The notes beneath the pieces were generated by a model. It was not told the DNA's origin, made no database searches, and saw only the letters and a list, made by a program, of their open reading frames with translations. From the NCBI RefSeq assembly GCF_001039275.2, contig NZ_CP030117.1:986001-1050000 (forward strand): a stretch of DNA of 64,000 bases. The letters are read 5' to 3'. A program made the translations under genes and the position numbers. This DNA is from Brevibacillus brevis (GTDB lineage: Bacteria > Bacillota > Bacilli > Brevibacillales > Brevibacillaceae). Of the stretch, positions 1 through 8,350 are shown piece after piece (the first letter of the stretch is position 1; each line of letters opens with the position of its first letter).

Positions 1-696
1 GCTGACTATTGCATCAAAACGCTGGAAGCGATCCACCAATCCGGTGTCGATTGCAATCTTTCGTTGAAAATGACTTCGCTTGGTCTGGATATCAGCCGTG
101 AGCTCTGCATGAACAACATGAGACGCATTTTGGATTCGGCTAAGAAAAACGGAAACATTTTCGTTCGTATCGACATGGAGGACTACGCACACAATCACGT
201 GACCATGGAGATTTTGAACGAATTACTACAAGAGTACGACAACGTAGGAACCGTAATTCAGGCGTATCTCTACAAAGCATCGGACGATATCGACAGCCTG
301 AAGGACAAAAAAGTGAACTTCCGTCTCGTAAAAGGAGCCTACAAGGAATCTCCTGAAGTTGCTTACCCGAACAAGCCAGATGTAGATGAGAACTACAAAA
401 AAATCATCAAGCAGCATCTGTTGAACGGTGGGTACGCTGCTGTGGCAACTCATGATGACAACATCATTGATTTTGTGAAAAAGCTGGAAAAGGAACACAA
501 CATCCCGCGCACACAGTTTGAATTCCAAATGTTGTATGGTATTCGCACACAGTCCCAAATTGACTTGGCTCGCGAAGGCTATAAAATGCGTGTTTATGTA
601 CCGTACGGAAACGACTGGTATGGATATTTCATGCGCCGTTTGGCAGAAAGTCCGGCAAACGTAAAATTTGTTCTCAAAGGGATGTTTACGAAATAA
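1..696 (+). CDS. Proline dehydrogenase (C-terminal part, cut by window start)
   Basis: The reading frame is open from the first base, so the 5' end lies outside the window; 231 residues are visible of a family usually about 300 long. Proline dehydrogenase oxidises proline to pyrroline-5-carboxylate with FAD, the first step of proline catabolism. What shows it: the TIM-barrel segments RLVKGAYKE, ATHDDNIIDFV, EFQMLYGIR and the family's closing signature YVPYGNDWYGYFMRRLAE followed by a short tail ending KGMFTK. These correspond to the FAD/substrate-binding C-terminal strands. The gene is followed directly by a strong terminator, so it is the last gene of its transcript. It is the monofunctional Gram-positive type (PutB/FadM-like); which paralog cannot be told from this fragment. 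Confidence 0.93.
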   Translation, partial: ADYCIKTLEAIHQSGVDCNLSLKMTSLGLDISRELCMNNMRRILDSAKKNGNIFVRIDMEDYAHNHVTMEILNELLQEYDNVGTVIQAYLYKASDDIDSLKDKKVNFRLVKGAYKESPEVAYPNKPDVDENYKKIIKQHLLNGGYAAVATHDDNIIDFVKKLEKEHNIPRTQFEFQMLYGIRTQSQIDLAREGYKMRVYVPYGNDWYGYFMRRLAESPANVKFVLKGMFTK

Positions 697-718
697 GTTT
701 TGCGAAGTATACTTGACA

Positions 719-750
719 CCTTCGGAGGATTCTCCGGAGGTTTTTATTTT
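719..750 (+). terminator. Rho-independent terminator after proline dehydrogenase
   Basis: A nine-pair stem (CCTTCGGAG / CTCCGGAGG, one G-U pair, four-base loop) is followed by TTTTTATTTT. It ends the upstream transcript only about 25 bases before the next gene's start. Confidence 0.88.
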
Positions 751-771
751 ATCTGGAAAGGTGAGAGTCTT

Positions 772-1701
772 GTGAATTGTTGGATTATTTCGCTTACTCC
801 CCCGTATTCTTTTGACCGGTTGCTTCGGCGTCTTGAGACACATCCAGATACGCAGATACGTGTGAATAAAGAAAAAAATAGTCTACAGCGCGTCTTTCGT
901 ATCGGCTTACGGCCAGTTCTGGTCCATATGCAATTTGAGGGCAGCTTGGAAGAACCCGCATTGCGCTACGAGACAGAGGCGATTTTGTCCACGACAGACC
1001 AGCAGTTGCTAGAAAAAATGATCCGCCGTACTTTTAGTGTTGATTTGGATCTACCCGTTATTTACGAGCAGATGAGGGAGGAAAAGGAACTTGCCATCCT
1101 GACTGAGCGGTTTCGCGGTCTTCGTCTTATGCTGGATGCCGATTTGTTTCAATGCATGGTCAAGACCATTATCGGGCAGCAGATCAATTTGACCTTTGCA
1201 GCCAATTTGACCGAGAGGCTGGTTACACTGGCTGGCGACCCAGTAGAAAACGCAAACGGCGAGGGCATCATCGCTTTTCCGACTCCTGATGCGGTAGCGA
1301 GATTGACTGTGGAGGATTTGCGTACGCTGCAATTTAGTCAGCGAAAAGCAGAGTATATTATCGATTTTGCCCGTGCCATTGTGAATGAAACGGTAGATTT
1401 GGAAAGACTATGGACAATGAAGGACGAGGAAATCATTACTTACCTCACTTCACTACGAGGAATTGGACGGTGGACGGTAGAGTGCCTGCTCATGTTTGGG
1501 ATGGGGCGTCCAGACTTGTTGCCCGCTGCTGATATCGGTTTGCGAAATGGAATTGTTCACCTCTATGGAATGAACTCGAAGCCAAATGAAAACGACATTC
1601 GCAAGCTAGGGGAAAAGTGGGCTCCATGGCGCAGTATCTATTGTCTGTACGTATGGGAAGCAGTGGGGGCGATCAAGAGAAAAGAGGTATTTGACCTGTA
1701 A
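772..1701 (+). CDS. AlkA-type DNA-3-methyladenine glycosylase (HhH-GPD)
   Basis: A 309-residue base-excision repair glycosylase predicted to remove alkylated purines. Order: an N-terminal beta-rich AlkA_N-like region (about 1-95), then the helical HhH-GPD domain containing FQCMVKTIIGQQINLTFA, the helix-hairpin-helix LRGIGRWTVECLLMFGMG (about 228-246), and the expected catalytic aspartate in PAADIGLR (D254). A GTG start is chosen because GGAAAGGTGAGAG precedes it and the frame upstream runs into the terminator of the previous gene. It has its own transcription unit squeezed after the terminator. AlkA/YfjP-like function is inferred from the fold motifs; specificity for particular lesions is not visible. 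Confidence 0.87.
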   Translation: MNCWIISLTPPYSFDRLLRRLETHPDTQIRVNKEKNSLQRVFRIGLRPVLVHMQFEGSLEEPALRYETEAILSTTDQQLLEKMIRRTFSVDLDLPVIYEQMREEKELAILTERFRGLRLMLDADLFQCMVKTIIGQQINLTFAANLTERLVTLAGDPVENANGEGIIAFPTPDAVARLTVEDLRTLQFSQRKAEYIIDFARAIVNETVDLERLWTMKDEEIITYLTSLRGIGRWTVECLLMFGMGRPDLLPAADIGLRNGIVHLYGMNSKPNENDIRKLGEKWAPWRSIYCLYVWEAVGAIKRKEVFDL

Positions 1702-1748
1702 AAACTTTCATTTTTAACAAAAGTTCAATAATTTTAAAAAATTAAAGG

Positions 1749-1778
1749 TTGAATAGTGAGTAAATTTTAAGTTATACT
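1749..1778 (+). promoter_or_regulatory. Likely sigma-A promoter of brnQ
   Basis: TTGAAT (1749-1754) and TATACT (1773-1778) are separated by 18 bases inside a very AT-rich intergenic stretch, about 40 bases before the brnQ start. No T-box or other riboswitch was recognised in the leader. Confidence 0.5.
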
Positions 1779-1820
1779 AATGAAAATTTTATTTTATTAA
1801 ATAATATTGAGAGGATTCAT

Positions 1821-3155
1821 ATGAAAGAACTTTCTACGAAAGAAACAATTACAATTGGTTTGATGCTGTTTGCCCTATTCTTTGGAGCAGGGAATATGAT
1901 TTTCCCGCCTGCACTGGGACAAGCTGCAGGAGATAATGTTTGGGTCGCAATGGTCGGCTTTTTGATTACCGGTGTAGGTCTGCCTTTACTGGGCATCATC
2001 GCGGTTGGCTTGGCTGGCGGTAACTTGCAAACGTTGGCAACAAGAGTGCATCCGCTGTTTGCAGTCGTATTCACCTTTATTGTTTATCTGTCGATTGGGC
2101 CATTCATGGCGATTCCGCGGACAGGTACAGTAACCTTTGAAATGGGCGTGCTGCCATATTTGTCTGAATCCATGAAAGACAGTTGGGTTCCGCTTTTTGT
2201 GACTACCGTCATCTATTTTGCCATCACGTTTTGGTTGAGTCTGAACCCGAGCAAGCTGGTGGATCGAATTGGTAAAATTTTGACACCTGCTCTCTTGATC
2301 ATCATTGGTCTGATGTTTGTCAAATCACTCATTTCTCCTTTGGGTGAAGTGGGACAACCGACAGGTGCGTATCAGGATACTGCGTTCTTCAAGGGTTTTG
2401 TCGAAGGCTATCTGACGCTGGATGCATTAGCTGCAATGGTATTTGGTCTGGTAGTAACAACGGCTGTTCAGGCTAGAGGCATCATTGACCGCAAAAAAGT
2501 GATGTGGTCCACGATCAAAGCAGCCATTCTCGCCGCTACCGGTCTTGGACTTGTCTATCTTGCTCTCAGCTATTTGGGCGCGACGAGTGTTTCGTTTGCG
2601 AAATCGGAAAATGGTGGACAAATTTTAACCGGGGTCGTGCACCAACTGTTCGGTCCATTAGGTTCGCTCTTGCTGGGAGCAGCTGTTACGCTTGCTTGCC
2701 TCACTACTTCAGTTGGGCTCGTCACTGCGTGCAGTCAATTTTTCTCGAGTCGTATTCCTAGCATTTCCTACAAGAAAATGGCTGTGATCCTGTGCGTGTT
2801 CAGTGCTGCGGTAGCAAACGTAGGCTTGACGCAGCTGATTACGTTCTCTGTGCCTGTCTTAATGGCGATTTATCCGCTGGCGATCGTGCTGATGCTGCTG
2901 ACGTTTTGTGATCGGATGTTTAATGGACATCGTGCCGTATACGTTGGCGCGATCACGGCAACGGCTGTCATCAGTCTGTTGGATGGTGCTTCCCAGCTTG
3001 GATTGTCTATCGACTCGCTGACGCCAATCTTGGAACAATTGCCACTGTACAAAGTAGGAATTGGTTGGCTGGTGCCAGCTTTTGTAGGCGCACTGTTAGG
3101 GTTGCTGTGGGCTAGCCTCACACGCAGTGTCCCGATTGTAAGAGAAACGAAGTGA
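1821..3155 (+). CDS. brnQ: Branched-chain amino acid:cation symporter BrnQ (LIVCS family)
   Basis: A 444-residue inner-membrane carrier for leucine, isoleucine and valine. The N-terminus ETITIGLMLFALFFGAGNMIFPP is the LIVCS family signature; about 12 hydrophobic spans follow, including GLPLLGIIAVGLAGG and CLTTSVGLVTACSQFF. Start ATG at 1821 is preceded by GAGAGGATTCAT. It is monocistronic, between its own promoter and a strong terminator. Uptake of branched-chain amino acids is established for the family; ion specificity (Na+ or H+) is not visible. An azlCD-type branched-chain amino acid exporter occurs elsewhere in the window (61465-62522), giving an import and an export route. Confidence 0.95.
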   Translation: MKELSTKETITIGLMLFALFFGAGNMIFPPALGQAAGDNVWVAMVGFLITGVGLPLLGIIAVGLAGGNLQTLATRVHPLFAVVFTFIVYLSIGPFMAIPRTGTVTFEMGVLPYLSESMKDSWVPLFVTTVIYFAITFWLSLNPSKLVDRIGKILTPALLIIIGLMFVKSLISPLGEVGQPTGAYQDTAFFKGFVEGYLTLDALAAMVFGLVVTTAVQARGIIDRKKVMWSTIKAAILAATGLGLVYLALSYLGATSVSFAKSENGGQILTGVVHQLFGPLGSLLLGAAVTLACLTTSVGLVTACSQFFSSRIPSISYKKMAVILCVFSAAVANVGLTQLITFSVPVLMAIYPLAIVLMLLTFCDRMFNGHRAVYVGAITATAVISLLDGASQLGLSIDSLTPILEQLPLYKVGIGWLVPAFVGALLGLLWASLTRSVPIVRETK

Positions 3156-3163
3156 AAAATATG

Positions 3164-3196
3164 AGCGGGTGGGCTATAGGTCCACTCGCTTTTTTA
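3164..3196 (+). terminator. Rho-independent terminator after brnQ
   Basis: A ten-pair stem AGCGGGTGGG / TCCACTCGCT (two G-U pairs, seven-base loop) is followed by TTTTTTATT. Confidence 0.85.
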
Positions 3197-3349
3197 TTGT
3201 CGCAAACAATTTTTGTCCTGCTTTTACCAGCTCGATAGGACTTCTATCCGTCCACAACACGGGTGATCTATGTTACCATGGAAAAACGTAAATTGTCTGA
3301 ACGGCATGTTTCATTCTATGTCGTTTTGAAAGAAGGGAGGTTATTGGCT

Positions 3350-4048
3350 ATGTCCACGATGAAAGTCTTGGTTGCCGATGACGATCCAAACGTACGCGAA
3401 ATTATTCGCCTTTATTTTGAAAAACAACAAATCGAGCTCATCGCAGCAACAGATGGACGAGAAGCTCTTGAGATGATGGAAAAGGAACAGCCGGATGTGG
3501 TCATTCTCGATGTGATGATGCCGCAGTTGGACGGCTTTGAAGCATGCCGGGAAATCCGCAAGAAGTGGGATACGCCGATTATTATGCTGACGGCAAAGGA
3601 TGAGGAGTTTGACCGTGTACTCGGATTGGAGCTCGGAGCGGATGATTACGTAACGAAGCCGTTTAGTCCACGTGAGATCGTTGCACGTATCCGTGCGATT
3701 ATGCGCAGATTACAGCCAAAGCCAAAAGTAGAAGATGAGGCAGTGCTTCGGACTTTTGTTTTTGATCAATTAACGATCGATCTGGATAAACGGGAAGTGA
3801 TCGTTGCCGGGGAAAAAGTGAGCTTTCGCCCGAAGGAGTTTGATCTGCTTGTTCAACTCGTCAAATCGCCGGGAAGTGTTTGGTCACGAGAGCAATTGCT
3901 GGAACAAGTGTGGGGCTTTGATTATTTTGGCGATGTTCGAACGATCGATGTTCATATTAAAAAGATCAGACAACGTTTAGACAAGCTCCCTTATGAATGC
4001 ATTCAAACGGTTTGGGGGATCGGCTACAAGTTTGGGGTGGATAACTGA
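3350..4048 (+). CDS. OmpR/PhoB-family response regulator
   Basis: A 232-residue DNA-binding response regulator. Receiver domain (1-120): acidic pocket VADDDPN, phospho-acceptor D54 in VILDVMMPQLDG, conserved K103 in DDYVTKPF. The C-terminal winged-helix Trans_reg_C domain has FRPKEFDLLVQLVKSPG and the recognition region RTIDVHIKKIRQRL ending IQTVWGIGYKF. The frame is open further upstream, but ATG 3350 has AGAAGGGAGG nine bases ahead. Its stop TGA overlaps the start of the kinase by one base, so the two are translationally coupled and form a cognate pair. The regulon is not visible; the lipoprotein gene downstream is a candidate target only by proximity. Confidence 0.93.
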   Translation: MSTMKVLVADDDPNVREIIRLYFEKQQIELIAATDGREALEMMEKEQPDVVILDVMMPQLDGFEACREIRKKWDTPIIMLTAKDEEFDRVLGLELGADDYVTKPFSPREIVARIRAIMRRLQPKPKVEDEAVLRTFVFDQLTIDLDKREVIVAGEKVSFRPKEFDLLVQLVKSPGSVWSREQLLEQVWGFDYFGDVRTIDVHIKKIRQRLDKLPYECIQTVWGIGYKFGVDN

Positions 4049-5484
4049 TGCTAGGCATGTCGAAAAGTATCTACCGCAGACTGCTGGTCAGCTTTTTGGC
4101 TACCGTTTTGGTAGGGTTGGGGATTACAGGGATCGTTCTCTCCTTTTTTACGAAAGAGTATATTTACAACGCGAAAGAAGAAGAGCTTTTGCGGATGGCC
4201 AAAAAAGTAAATGCCGCTATTCATAACAGCAATGAAGTAAACAAAAAGCTCTTGGACAAGCTGGCGATGCTGGACGAGTCATTTGATACCCGCATCTGGC
4301 TATTTGATACGGAAGGAAAAATTGTCGCGACTTCGATGAAGGATGAGATGCTTACGGGCAAGTCCGTGGCAGTTTCCATCGCGGGTAACGTGCTGAACGG
4401 AAAAAGCGCGGTAACCGAGCTGCAAATCGAAGGTCTGGATGACCCGATGTTGTCGGTCTCCGTCCCGTGGGGCGAGGGCGAAAACGTCTATGGCGGAATT
4501 ATTTTGCATGCGCCGATAGAAGGAATTGAGAAAACCTTTGGTCAAATGCGCGAATCGATTCTGTGGGCGACATTATTTGGGGTGCTTCTTTCTACGATCA
4601 TGGTTTCGTATTTGTCATGGTCAATCTCCCGCCCATTGCGAACAATTGAGAGAACAGCGGCTGAAATTGGTCGCGGGAATTATGCAGAGCGCGTCCAGGT
4701 CGATACGTCTGATGAGATTAGCGACTTGGCGCAAACGATCAATACGATGGCACAGAAGCTGGAGAAGGTAGAGCAGGAGCGTCATCATCTAGAGCAAGTG
4801 CGCAATGATTTTTTGGCGAACGTCTCCCATGAATTGCGTACGCCTCTCACCGCGATCCAAGGTTTTCTCGAGGCGTTGCAAGACGGCTTGGTAGAGGAAG
4901 AAGAGGCGCGGCAGAAGTATTACGCTGTGATGTACACCGAAACGATGCAAGTGAACCGCTTGGTGGATGATCTGATGGACTTGATGAAGCTGGAGAACAA
5001 TGAAGTAAATCTGGCCAAGTTCCCTGTCGATGTGGCAGATGTCATGAATCGGGTTGCTTTTTCCTTCCATCCAGAAGCAGAGGAAAAAGGGCTTCGCTTG
5101 GAGGTAGAGGTAGAGGACGAGCTGCCGCGAATTTATGCCGACAAGGACCGGATCGCGCAAATTCTGAAAAATCTGGTGAAGAATGCACTCAAGTTTACGG
5201 CTGCGGGTGAAATTCGCATGCGCGCTTCGCTGGAAGAGGAATACGTCCAGATTCAAGTGATCGATACAGGGATGGGAATTGCAGCAGATGATCTGGATCG
5301 CATCTGGGAACGTTTTTTCAAAGTGGATCGGGGACGTTCCAAGAACAATAAAGGGACAGGGCTTGGACTTGCCATTGTAAAAGAGCTGGTAGAGCTGCAT
5401 GATGGCAAATGCAGAGTGGATAGCACGCCTGGGAAGGGCAGTACTTTTACGATATGGCTTCCCAGGATTAAGCCGGAGAACTAA
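4048..5484 (+). CDS. Two-component sensor histidine kinase
   Basis: A 478-residue membrane kinase, partner of the regulator just upstream. TM1 is about residues 11-32, an extracytoplasmic domain of roughly 135 residues follows, TM2 is about 170-192 (ILWATLFGVLLSTIMVSYLSW), then a HAMP linker (RPLRTIERTAAEIGRGNY). HisKA carries the phospho-acceptor H261 in NVSHELRTPLTAIQGF. HATPase_c has N box KNLVKNALKF, G1 DTGMGIA, F box RFFKVD and G2 KGTGLGLAIVKEL. ATG 4048 overlaps the regulator stop. All catalytic boxes are intact. The sensed signal is unknown; the periplasmic-side domain resembles no sensor I can name. Confidence 0.92.
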   Translation: MLGMSKSIYRRLLVSFLATVLVGLGITGIVLSFFTKEYIYNAKEEELLRMAKKVNAAIHNSNEVNKKLLDKLAMLDESFDTRIWLFDTEGKIVATSMKDEMLTGKSVAVSIAGNVLNGKSAVTELQIEGLDDPMLSVSVPWGEGENVYGGIILHAPIEGIEKTFGQMRESILWATLFGVLLSTIMVSYLSWSISRPLRTIERTAAEIGRGNYAERVQVDTSDEISDLAQTINTMAQKLEKVEQERHHLEQVRNDFLANVSHELRTPLTAIQGFLEALQDGLVEEEEARQKYYAVMYTETMQVNRLVDDLMDLMKLENNEVNLAKFPVDVADVMNRVAFSFHPEAEEKGLRLEVEVEDELPRIYADKDRIAQILKNLVKNALKFTAAGEIRMRASLEEEYVQIQVIDTGMGIAADDLDRIWERFFKVDRGRSKNNKGTGLGLAIVKELVELHDGKCRVDSTPGKGSTFTIWLPRIKPEN

Positions 5485-5485
5485 A

Positions 5486-5524
5486 TCATGATCCGATCAA
5501 AATGATCATGGTCATACTTTTTTC
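5486..5524 (+). terminator. Possible terminator after the first two-component operon
   Basis: CATGATC and GATCATG flank a ten-base loop just after the kinase stop, followed within a few bases by CTTTTTT. The T-run is slightly displaced, so the call is tentative. Confidence 0.4.
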
Positions 5525-5639
5525 ATATTTTGATCATCGTTTTTTCCTACTTTCCTTACAGAATGGTTATCTTTAACCGTTACGATATAGGTGTGACAGC
5601 GAGAAGGTCACGAAGCCAAGGAATGAAAGGGGAATGAAC

Positions 5640-6011
5640 ATGAACAAAAAATGGCTCTCCATTGCCACTGTCGCATTACTCCTGTCTGGCAGCTTGGTTG
5701 CCTGCTCTAACACAACAGGAACTCCTGAACCGGCGACACAACCAGAGGGCACGACAAGCGAAACCGCTCCGGGGTCCTCCACTTCTGATAGCGGACAATC
5801 GACCGATAGCTCGGTTTCGCAAGATCAGTCTACAACGGATGCTTCTACGGGCAGTTCTGATGCATCGAAGGACACAGGTTCGTCTACGGTAGCACCTGCG
5901 ACAGATGCCAATTCTGATGCAGGTACCAGCACTGGATCACCTAGTGCTGCGGGAACCGAAAGCAGTGGTTCCACTGGACAGTCTACAACGACTGACGCCA
6001 GCAAGAAGTAA
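5640..6011 (+). CDS. Small Ser/Thr/Gly-rich lipoprotein
   Basis: A 123-residue exported lipoprotein of unknown function. The N-terminus has a short basic region, a hydrophobic stretch IATVALLLSGSL and lipobox LVAC with the lipidated cysteine at position 22. The rest is low-complexity, dominated by Ser, Thr, Gly, Asp and Ala, and looks disordered, like a cell-wall spacer. Two ATGs lie six bases apart; the second (5640) is chosen because GAAAGGGG is properly spaced from it and almost touches the first. It follows a two-component system and may report on envelope functions, but nothing shows co-regulation. Confidence 0.7.
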   Translation: MNKKWLSIATVALLLSGSLVACSNTTGTPEPATQPEGTTSETAPGSSTSDSGQSTDSSVSQDQSTTDASTGSSDASKDTGSSTVAPATDANSDAGTSTGSPSAAGTESSGSTGQSTTTDASKK

Positions 6012-6078
6012 TCATTCACGAACCGGAAACACGTTCGTTTGAACTCCTCTACTTCCCTCCCGTTTTATATACCTTGAT

Positions 6079-6104
6079 GACGGCTATAGGCCGTCTTTTT
6101 TTTG
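6079..6104 (+). terminator. Terminator after the lipoprotein gene
   Basis: GACGGC / GCCGTC six-pair stem with a five-base loop, followed by eight T residues. Confidence 0.82.
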
Positions 6105-6160
6105 TTCTATTTCATGGTATGATTATCCAAAAACATACATAGTGAGCGGGAGGGAGAAGC

Positions 6161-7180
6161 ATGATCACGTATCCATCGTTAAAAAACGGCGCTACTATAG
6201 GGGTAACTGCGCCATCATCTGGTGTACCAGAGTATTTGCATGAACTGATCAGGCTGGCATGCAGTCGTATGGAGAGCAGGGGGTATTCCATCGTTTGCAA
6301 AGATACAGTCTGGACACAGGAAAAAGCCAAGTCAGCTCCTGCCACAAATCGCGCAGCCGAATTCAACGCCCTGATGCAAGATGAAGACGTCGATATCATC
6401 ATCCCTCCCTGGGGTGGCGAGCTGCTGATTGAGATTTTAGACAAGCTTGATTTCCAGTCCATGCAACCAAAATGGGTGTTAGGCTATTCAGATGTGAGTG
6501 TGCTGTTGTTTGCGATTACATTAAAAACGGGGATGGCTACGGCCCATGGCACGAATCTGGTGGATATGCGTGGAGCACATATGGATGAGACGACGGCCAT
6601 GTGGGAAACGGTTCTGTCCACGCAAAAGGGCGAGTCGGTTTTGCAGTACTCTTCCCCGATGTATCAAAAGGAATGGCAGCATGCGAATCCTTCGCCGCAT
6701 ATCTTTCACCTGACGGAACCGACTGTATGGAAAACCACAGAGACTACTCCCCACGTAAACATGCAGGGACGGCTACTTGGTGGCTGTATCGATATCCTTC
6801 GGCATGTGATTGGCACACCGTATGGGGACGTGCAAACGTTTCAAAGAGAACAGATCGGGAATGAAGTGATCATCTGGTATTTGGAAAACTGTGAGCTATC
6901 TGCGACTGATCAGCGCAGATCTTTGGTACAAATGAAGCTGGCCGGATGGTTCGATCATTGTGCGGGGATCATGTTTGGGCGCAGTCCAGTGAATCAGGCG
7001 GTCGACGGCTACACCGTGGAAGATGTCTATCAGGAGCTGGCTTGTGAGCTGCAAGTCCCTGTTCTCTACGATGTAGATTGTGGGCATATGCCGCCACAAA
7101 TCACGTTTATTAATGGCGCATTTGCTGAAGTGGAGCTATCTTTCGAAAAAGGAAGCGTCCGGCAATATTTTCGGCCATAA
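6161..7180 (+). CDS. S66-family (LD-carboxypeptidase/MccF-like) peptidase
   Basis: A 339-residue serine peptidase of family S66, which contains cytoplasmic LD-carboxypeptidases of murein recycling and MccF proteins that cleave microcin C-like aminoacyl nucleotides. Supporting motifs: N-terminal IGVTAPSSGVPEYL, nucleophile S110 in LGYSDVSVLLFA, IIPPWGGELLIEILD just before it, and a C-terminal half with GRLLGGCIDILRHVIGTPYG, WYLENCE and VLYDVDCGHMPPQITF supplying the Glu/His side of the triad. ATG 6161 has GGGAGGGAGAAGC upstream. Between the two subtypes the length and YSDVS context fit MccF-like members somewhat better, but this is inference. Confidence 0.85.
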   Translation: MITYPSLKNGATIGVTAPSSGVPEYLHELIRLACSRMESRGYSIVCKDTVWTQEKAKSAPATNRAAEFNALMQDEDVDIIIPPWGGELLIEILDKLDFQSMQPKWVLGYSDVSVLLFAITLKTGMATAHGTNLVDMRGAHMDETTAMWETVLSTQKGESVLQYSSPMYQKEWQHANPSPHIFHLTEPTVWKTTETTPHVNMQGRLLGGCIDILRHVIGTPYGDVQTFQREQIGNEVIIWYLENCELSATDQRRSLVQMKLAGWFDHCAGIMFGRSPVNQAVDGYTVEDVYQELACELQVPVLYDVDCGHMPPQITFINGAFAEVELSFEKGSVRQYFRP

Positions 7181-7183
7181 GCA

Positions 7184-7222
7184 TAAAAAACGAGGGCTTC
7201 CCAACGAATGGGAAGTCCTCGT
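7184..7222 (-). terminator. Terminator of the EamA transporter gene (bidirectional hairpin)
   Basis: A 14-base arm pair (ACGAGGGCTTCCCA / TGGGAAGTCCTCGT, loop of five) lies between the convergent S66 and EamA genes. On the minus strand it is followed by a run of T, so it terminates the EamA transcript; the same stem can also stop the plus-strand gene. Confidence 0.85.
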
Positions 7223-7244
7223 AGCATGTAAGCATACATGATTT

Positions 7245-8204
7245 TTAGCCTTGCTTCTCGTTGTAATGGGGGAGAGGATGTTCCTCCGTCGTTTCACGTT
7301 TATTTTTGGCCGATTCACGTGTACGCAGAGTGGACAAGGCGACACCGAGGAAAATAAATGCGCCACCAGCGAAAAAGCCAACACCCAAATGTTCATGTAG
7401 CAACAGCCAGCCTAAAAATGCACCGACAATGGGCTGAACAAAAAAGAATCCGGCCCCACTCCCTGCGGGCAGCAGCTCGAAGCCTTTGTTCCACAAATAA
7501 AAAGCACCTGCGGTAGAAATCATCCCAATATAGAGGACGCCTGCCCATATGTCCCAACCAAATTGCCAGGAGACAGGCGTGACAGACAACTCCCAAAACA
7601 TGAGCGGACTCGTAAAGATGATGCCAAACAATGCTACGTAGGTAGTGACTAGCAGGGACGAATAGCGCTGCGTTGCCTTTTTGCTGAGAACGGTATACAA
7701 TCCCCAGCTAATCGCTGCTACGAACAAAATCAGGTTGCCTGCCAGGGAAGACTGGGCGTCAGTTTGATCTGGAACACCGATGACGATGATGACACCAATC
7801 GTCGCTAACAAAATACCCGCTGCCTGCTTCAGATGGATGCGCTCCTTTAATAGCCAAACTGCGAAAATGGCAATAAAGGCAGGGGATGCAGAGGTAATCA
7901 ATGCACCCATGTGGGCAGTAGACAGCTTGGTACCAAGAAATTGTGCGGCGATTGAGATCGTGACCCCAACGAAGGCGATGGCCATCAGCAGAGGATAATC
8001 TTTTCTCGCGACACGCTCCTTGCGACCAATGGTAAATGCCCCCAACACGACTAAAGCAATGCAAAAGCGAAAAATCAATAGCGTGAACGGTGGAATCACT
8101 TCCAACACGACCTTGCTGACGACATAAACACCGCCCCAGATCGCTGCGGCGAGTGTTAGACAGACAGCCCCCAAAAACATTTGCTTCCATTGTGATTGTG
8201 ACAT
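7245..8204 (-). CDS. EamA/DMT-family transporter
   Basis: A 319-residue, roughly ten-span membrane protein with two EamA repeats: the first runs from AAAIWGGVYVVSKVVLEVIPPFTLLIFRF-like sequence near the N-terminus, the second from about residue 155 (FVAAISWGLYTVLSKKATQRYSS region). Such carriers export amino acids, metabolites or drugs; the substrate cannot be read here. The ATG at 8204 has GGGAGGG eight bases upstream. This ribosome-binding site is the 3' arm of a hairpin, and a 15-codon leader ORF lies just upstream (separate entries), so expression is probably controlled at translation, as in inducible resistance genes. It is the last gene of a minus-strand cluster with DinB and GNAT genes. 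Confidence 0.88.
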   Translation of the reverse strand: MSQSQWKQMFLGAVCLTLAAAIWGGVYVVSKVVLEVIPPFTLLIFRFCIALVVLGAFTIGRKERVARKDYPLLMAIAFVGVTISIAAQFLGTKLSTAHMGALITSASPAFIAIFAVWLLKERIHLKQAAGILLATIGVIIVIGVPDQTDAQSSLAGNLILFVAAISWGLYTVLSKKATQRYSSLLVTTYVALFGIIFTSPLMFWELSVTPVSWQFGWDIWAGVLYIGMISTAGAFYLWNKGFELLPAGSGAGFFFVQPIVGAFLGWLLLHEHLGVGFFAGGAFIFLGVALSTLRTRESAKNKRETTEEHPLPHYNEKQG

Positions 8205-8210
8205 AACAAG

Positions 8211-8263
8211 TCCCTCCCGGAATAATGAATCAATCATTCGAGCGTTATTCCGTAGCCGGGAGG
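8211..8263 (-). promoter_or_regulatory. Hairpin sequestering the EamA ribosome-binding site
   Basis: On the minus strand CCTCCCGG (8263-8256) is the exact complement of CCGGGAGG (8220-8213), which contains the Shine-Dalgarno of the EamA gene. A nested pairing GGAATAA (8251-8245) with TTATTCC (8225-8219) can extend the structure. When folded the ribosome-binding site is masked. A competing arm, GTGAGG (8286-8281), can pair with CCTCCC except at one position. Confidence 0.7.
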
Positions 8264-8289
8264 CAGTAAGAGAACTACTTCCTCACCGA

Positions 8290-8337
8290 CTAGGAGAGGA
8301 GGGTGGGCACATCATTTTCAAAAAGGCGACGGTTCAT
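8290..8337 (-). CDS. Leader peptide upstream of the EamA gene
   Basis: A 15-residue ORF, MNRRLFENDVPTLLS, begins at ATG 8337 and ends TAG at 8290. Its ribosome-binding site AAGGAGGTGAAC (8352-8341) is near-consensus and overlaps the stop codon of the upstream GNAT gene. It ends 27 bases before the hairpin that masks the next gene's ribosome-binding site. This arrangement is that of cat/erm-type translational attenuators, in which a ribosome stalled on the leader opens the hairpin. The arginine pair and the PTL near the end recall short arrest peptides, but no family was recognised. Confidence 0.65.
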   Translation of the reverse strand: MNRRLFENDVPTLLS

Positions 8338-8350
8338 ATAGTTCACCTCC

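Noticed and set aside
226..843. 205-residue antisense ORF on the minus strand
   Set aside because: Antisense to proline dehydrogenase; no ribosome-binding site, composition of a shadow frame, and it crosses the terminator of the previous gene.
4789..5400. 203-residue minus-strand ORF
   Set aside because: Lies within the histidine kinase on the other strand; shadow of its codon bias.
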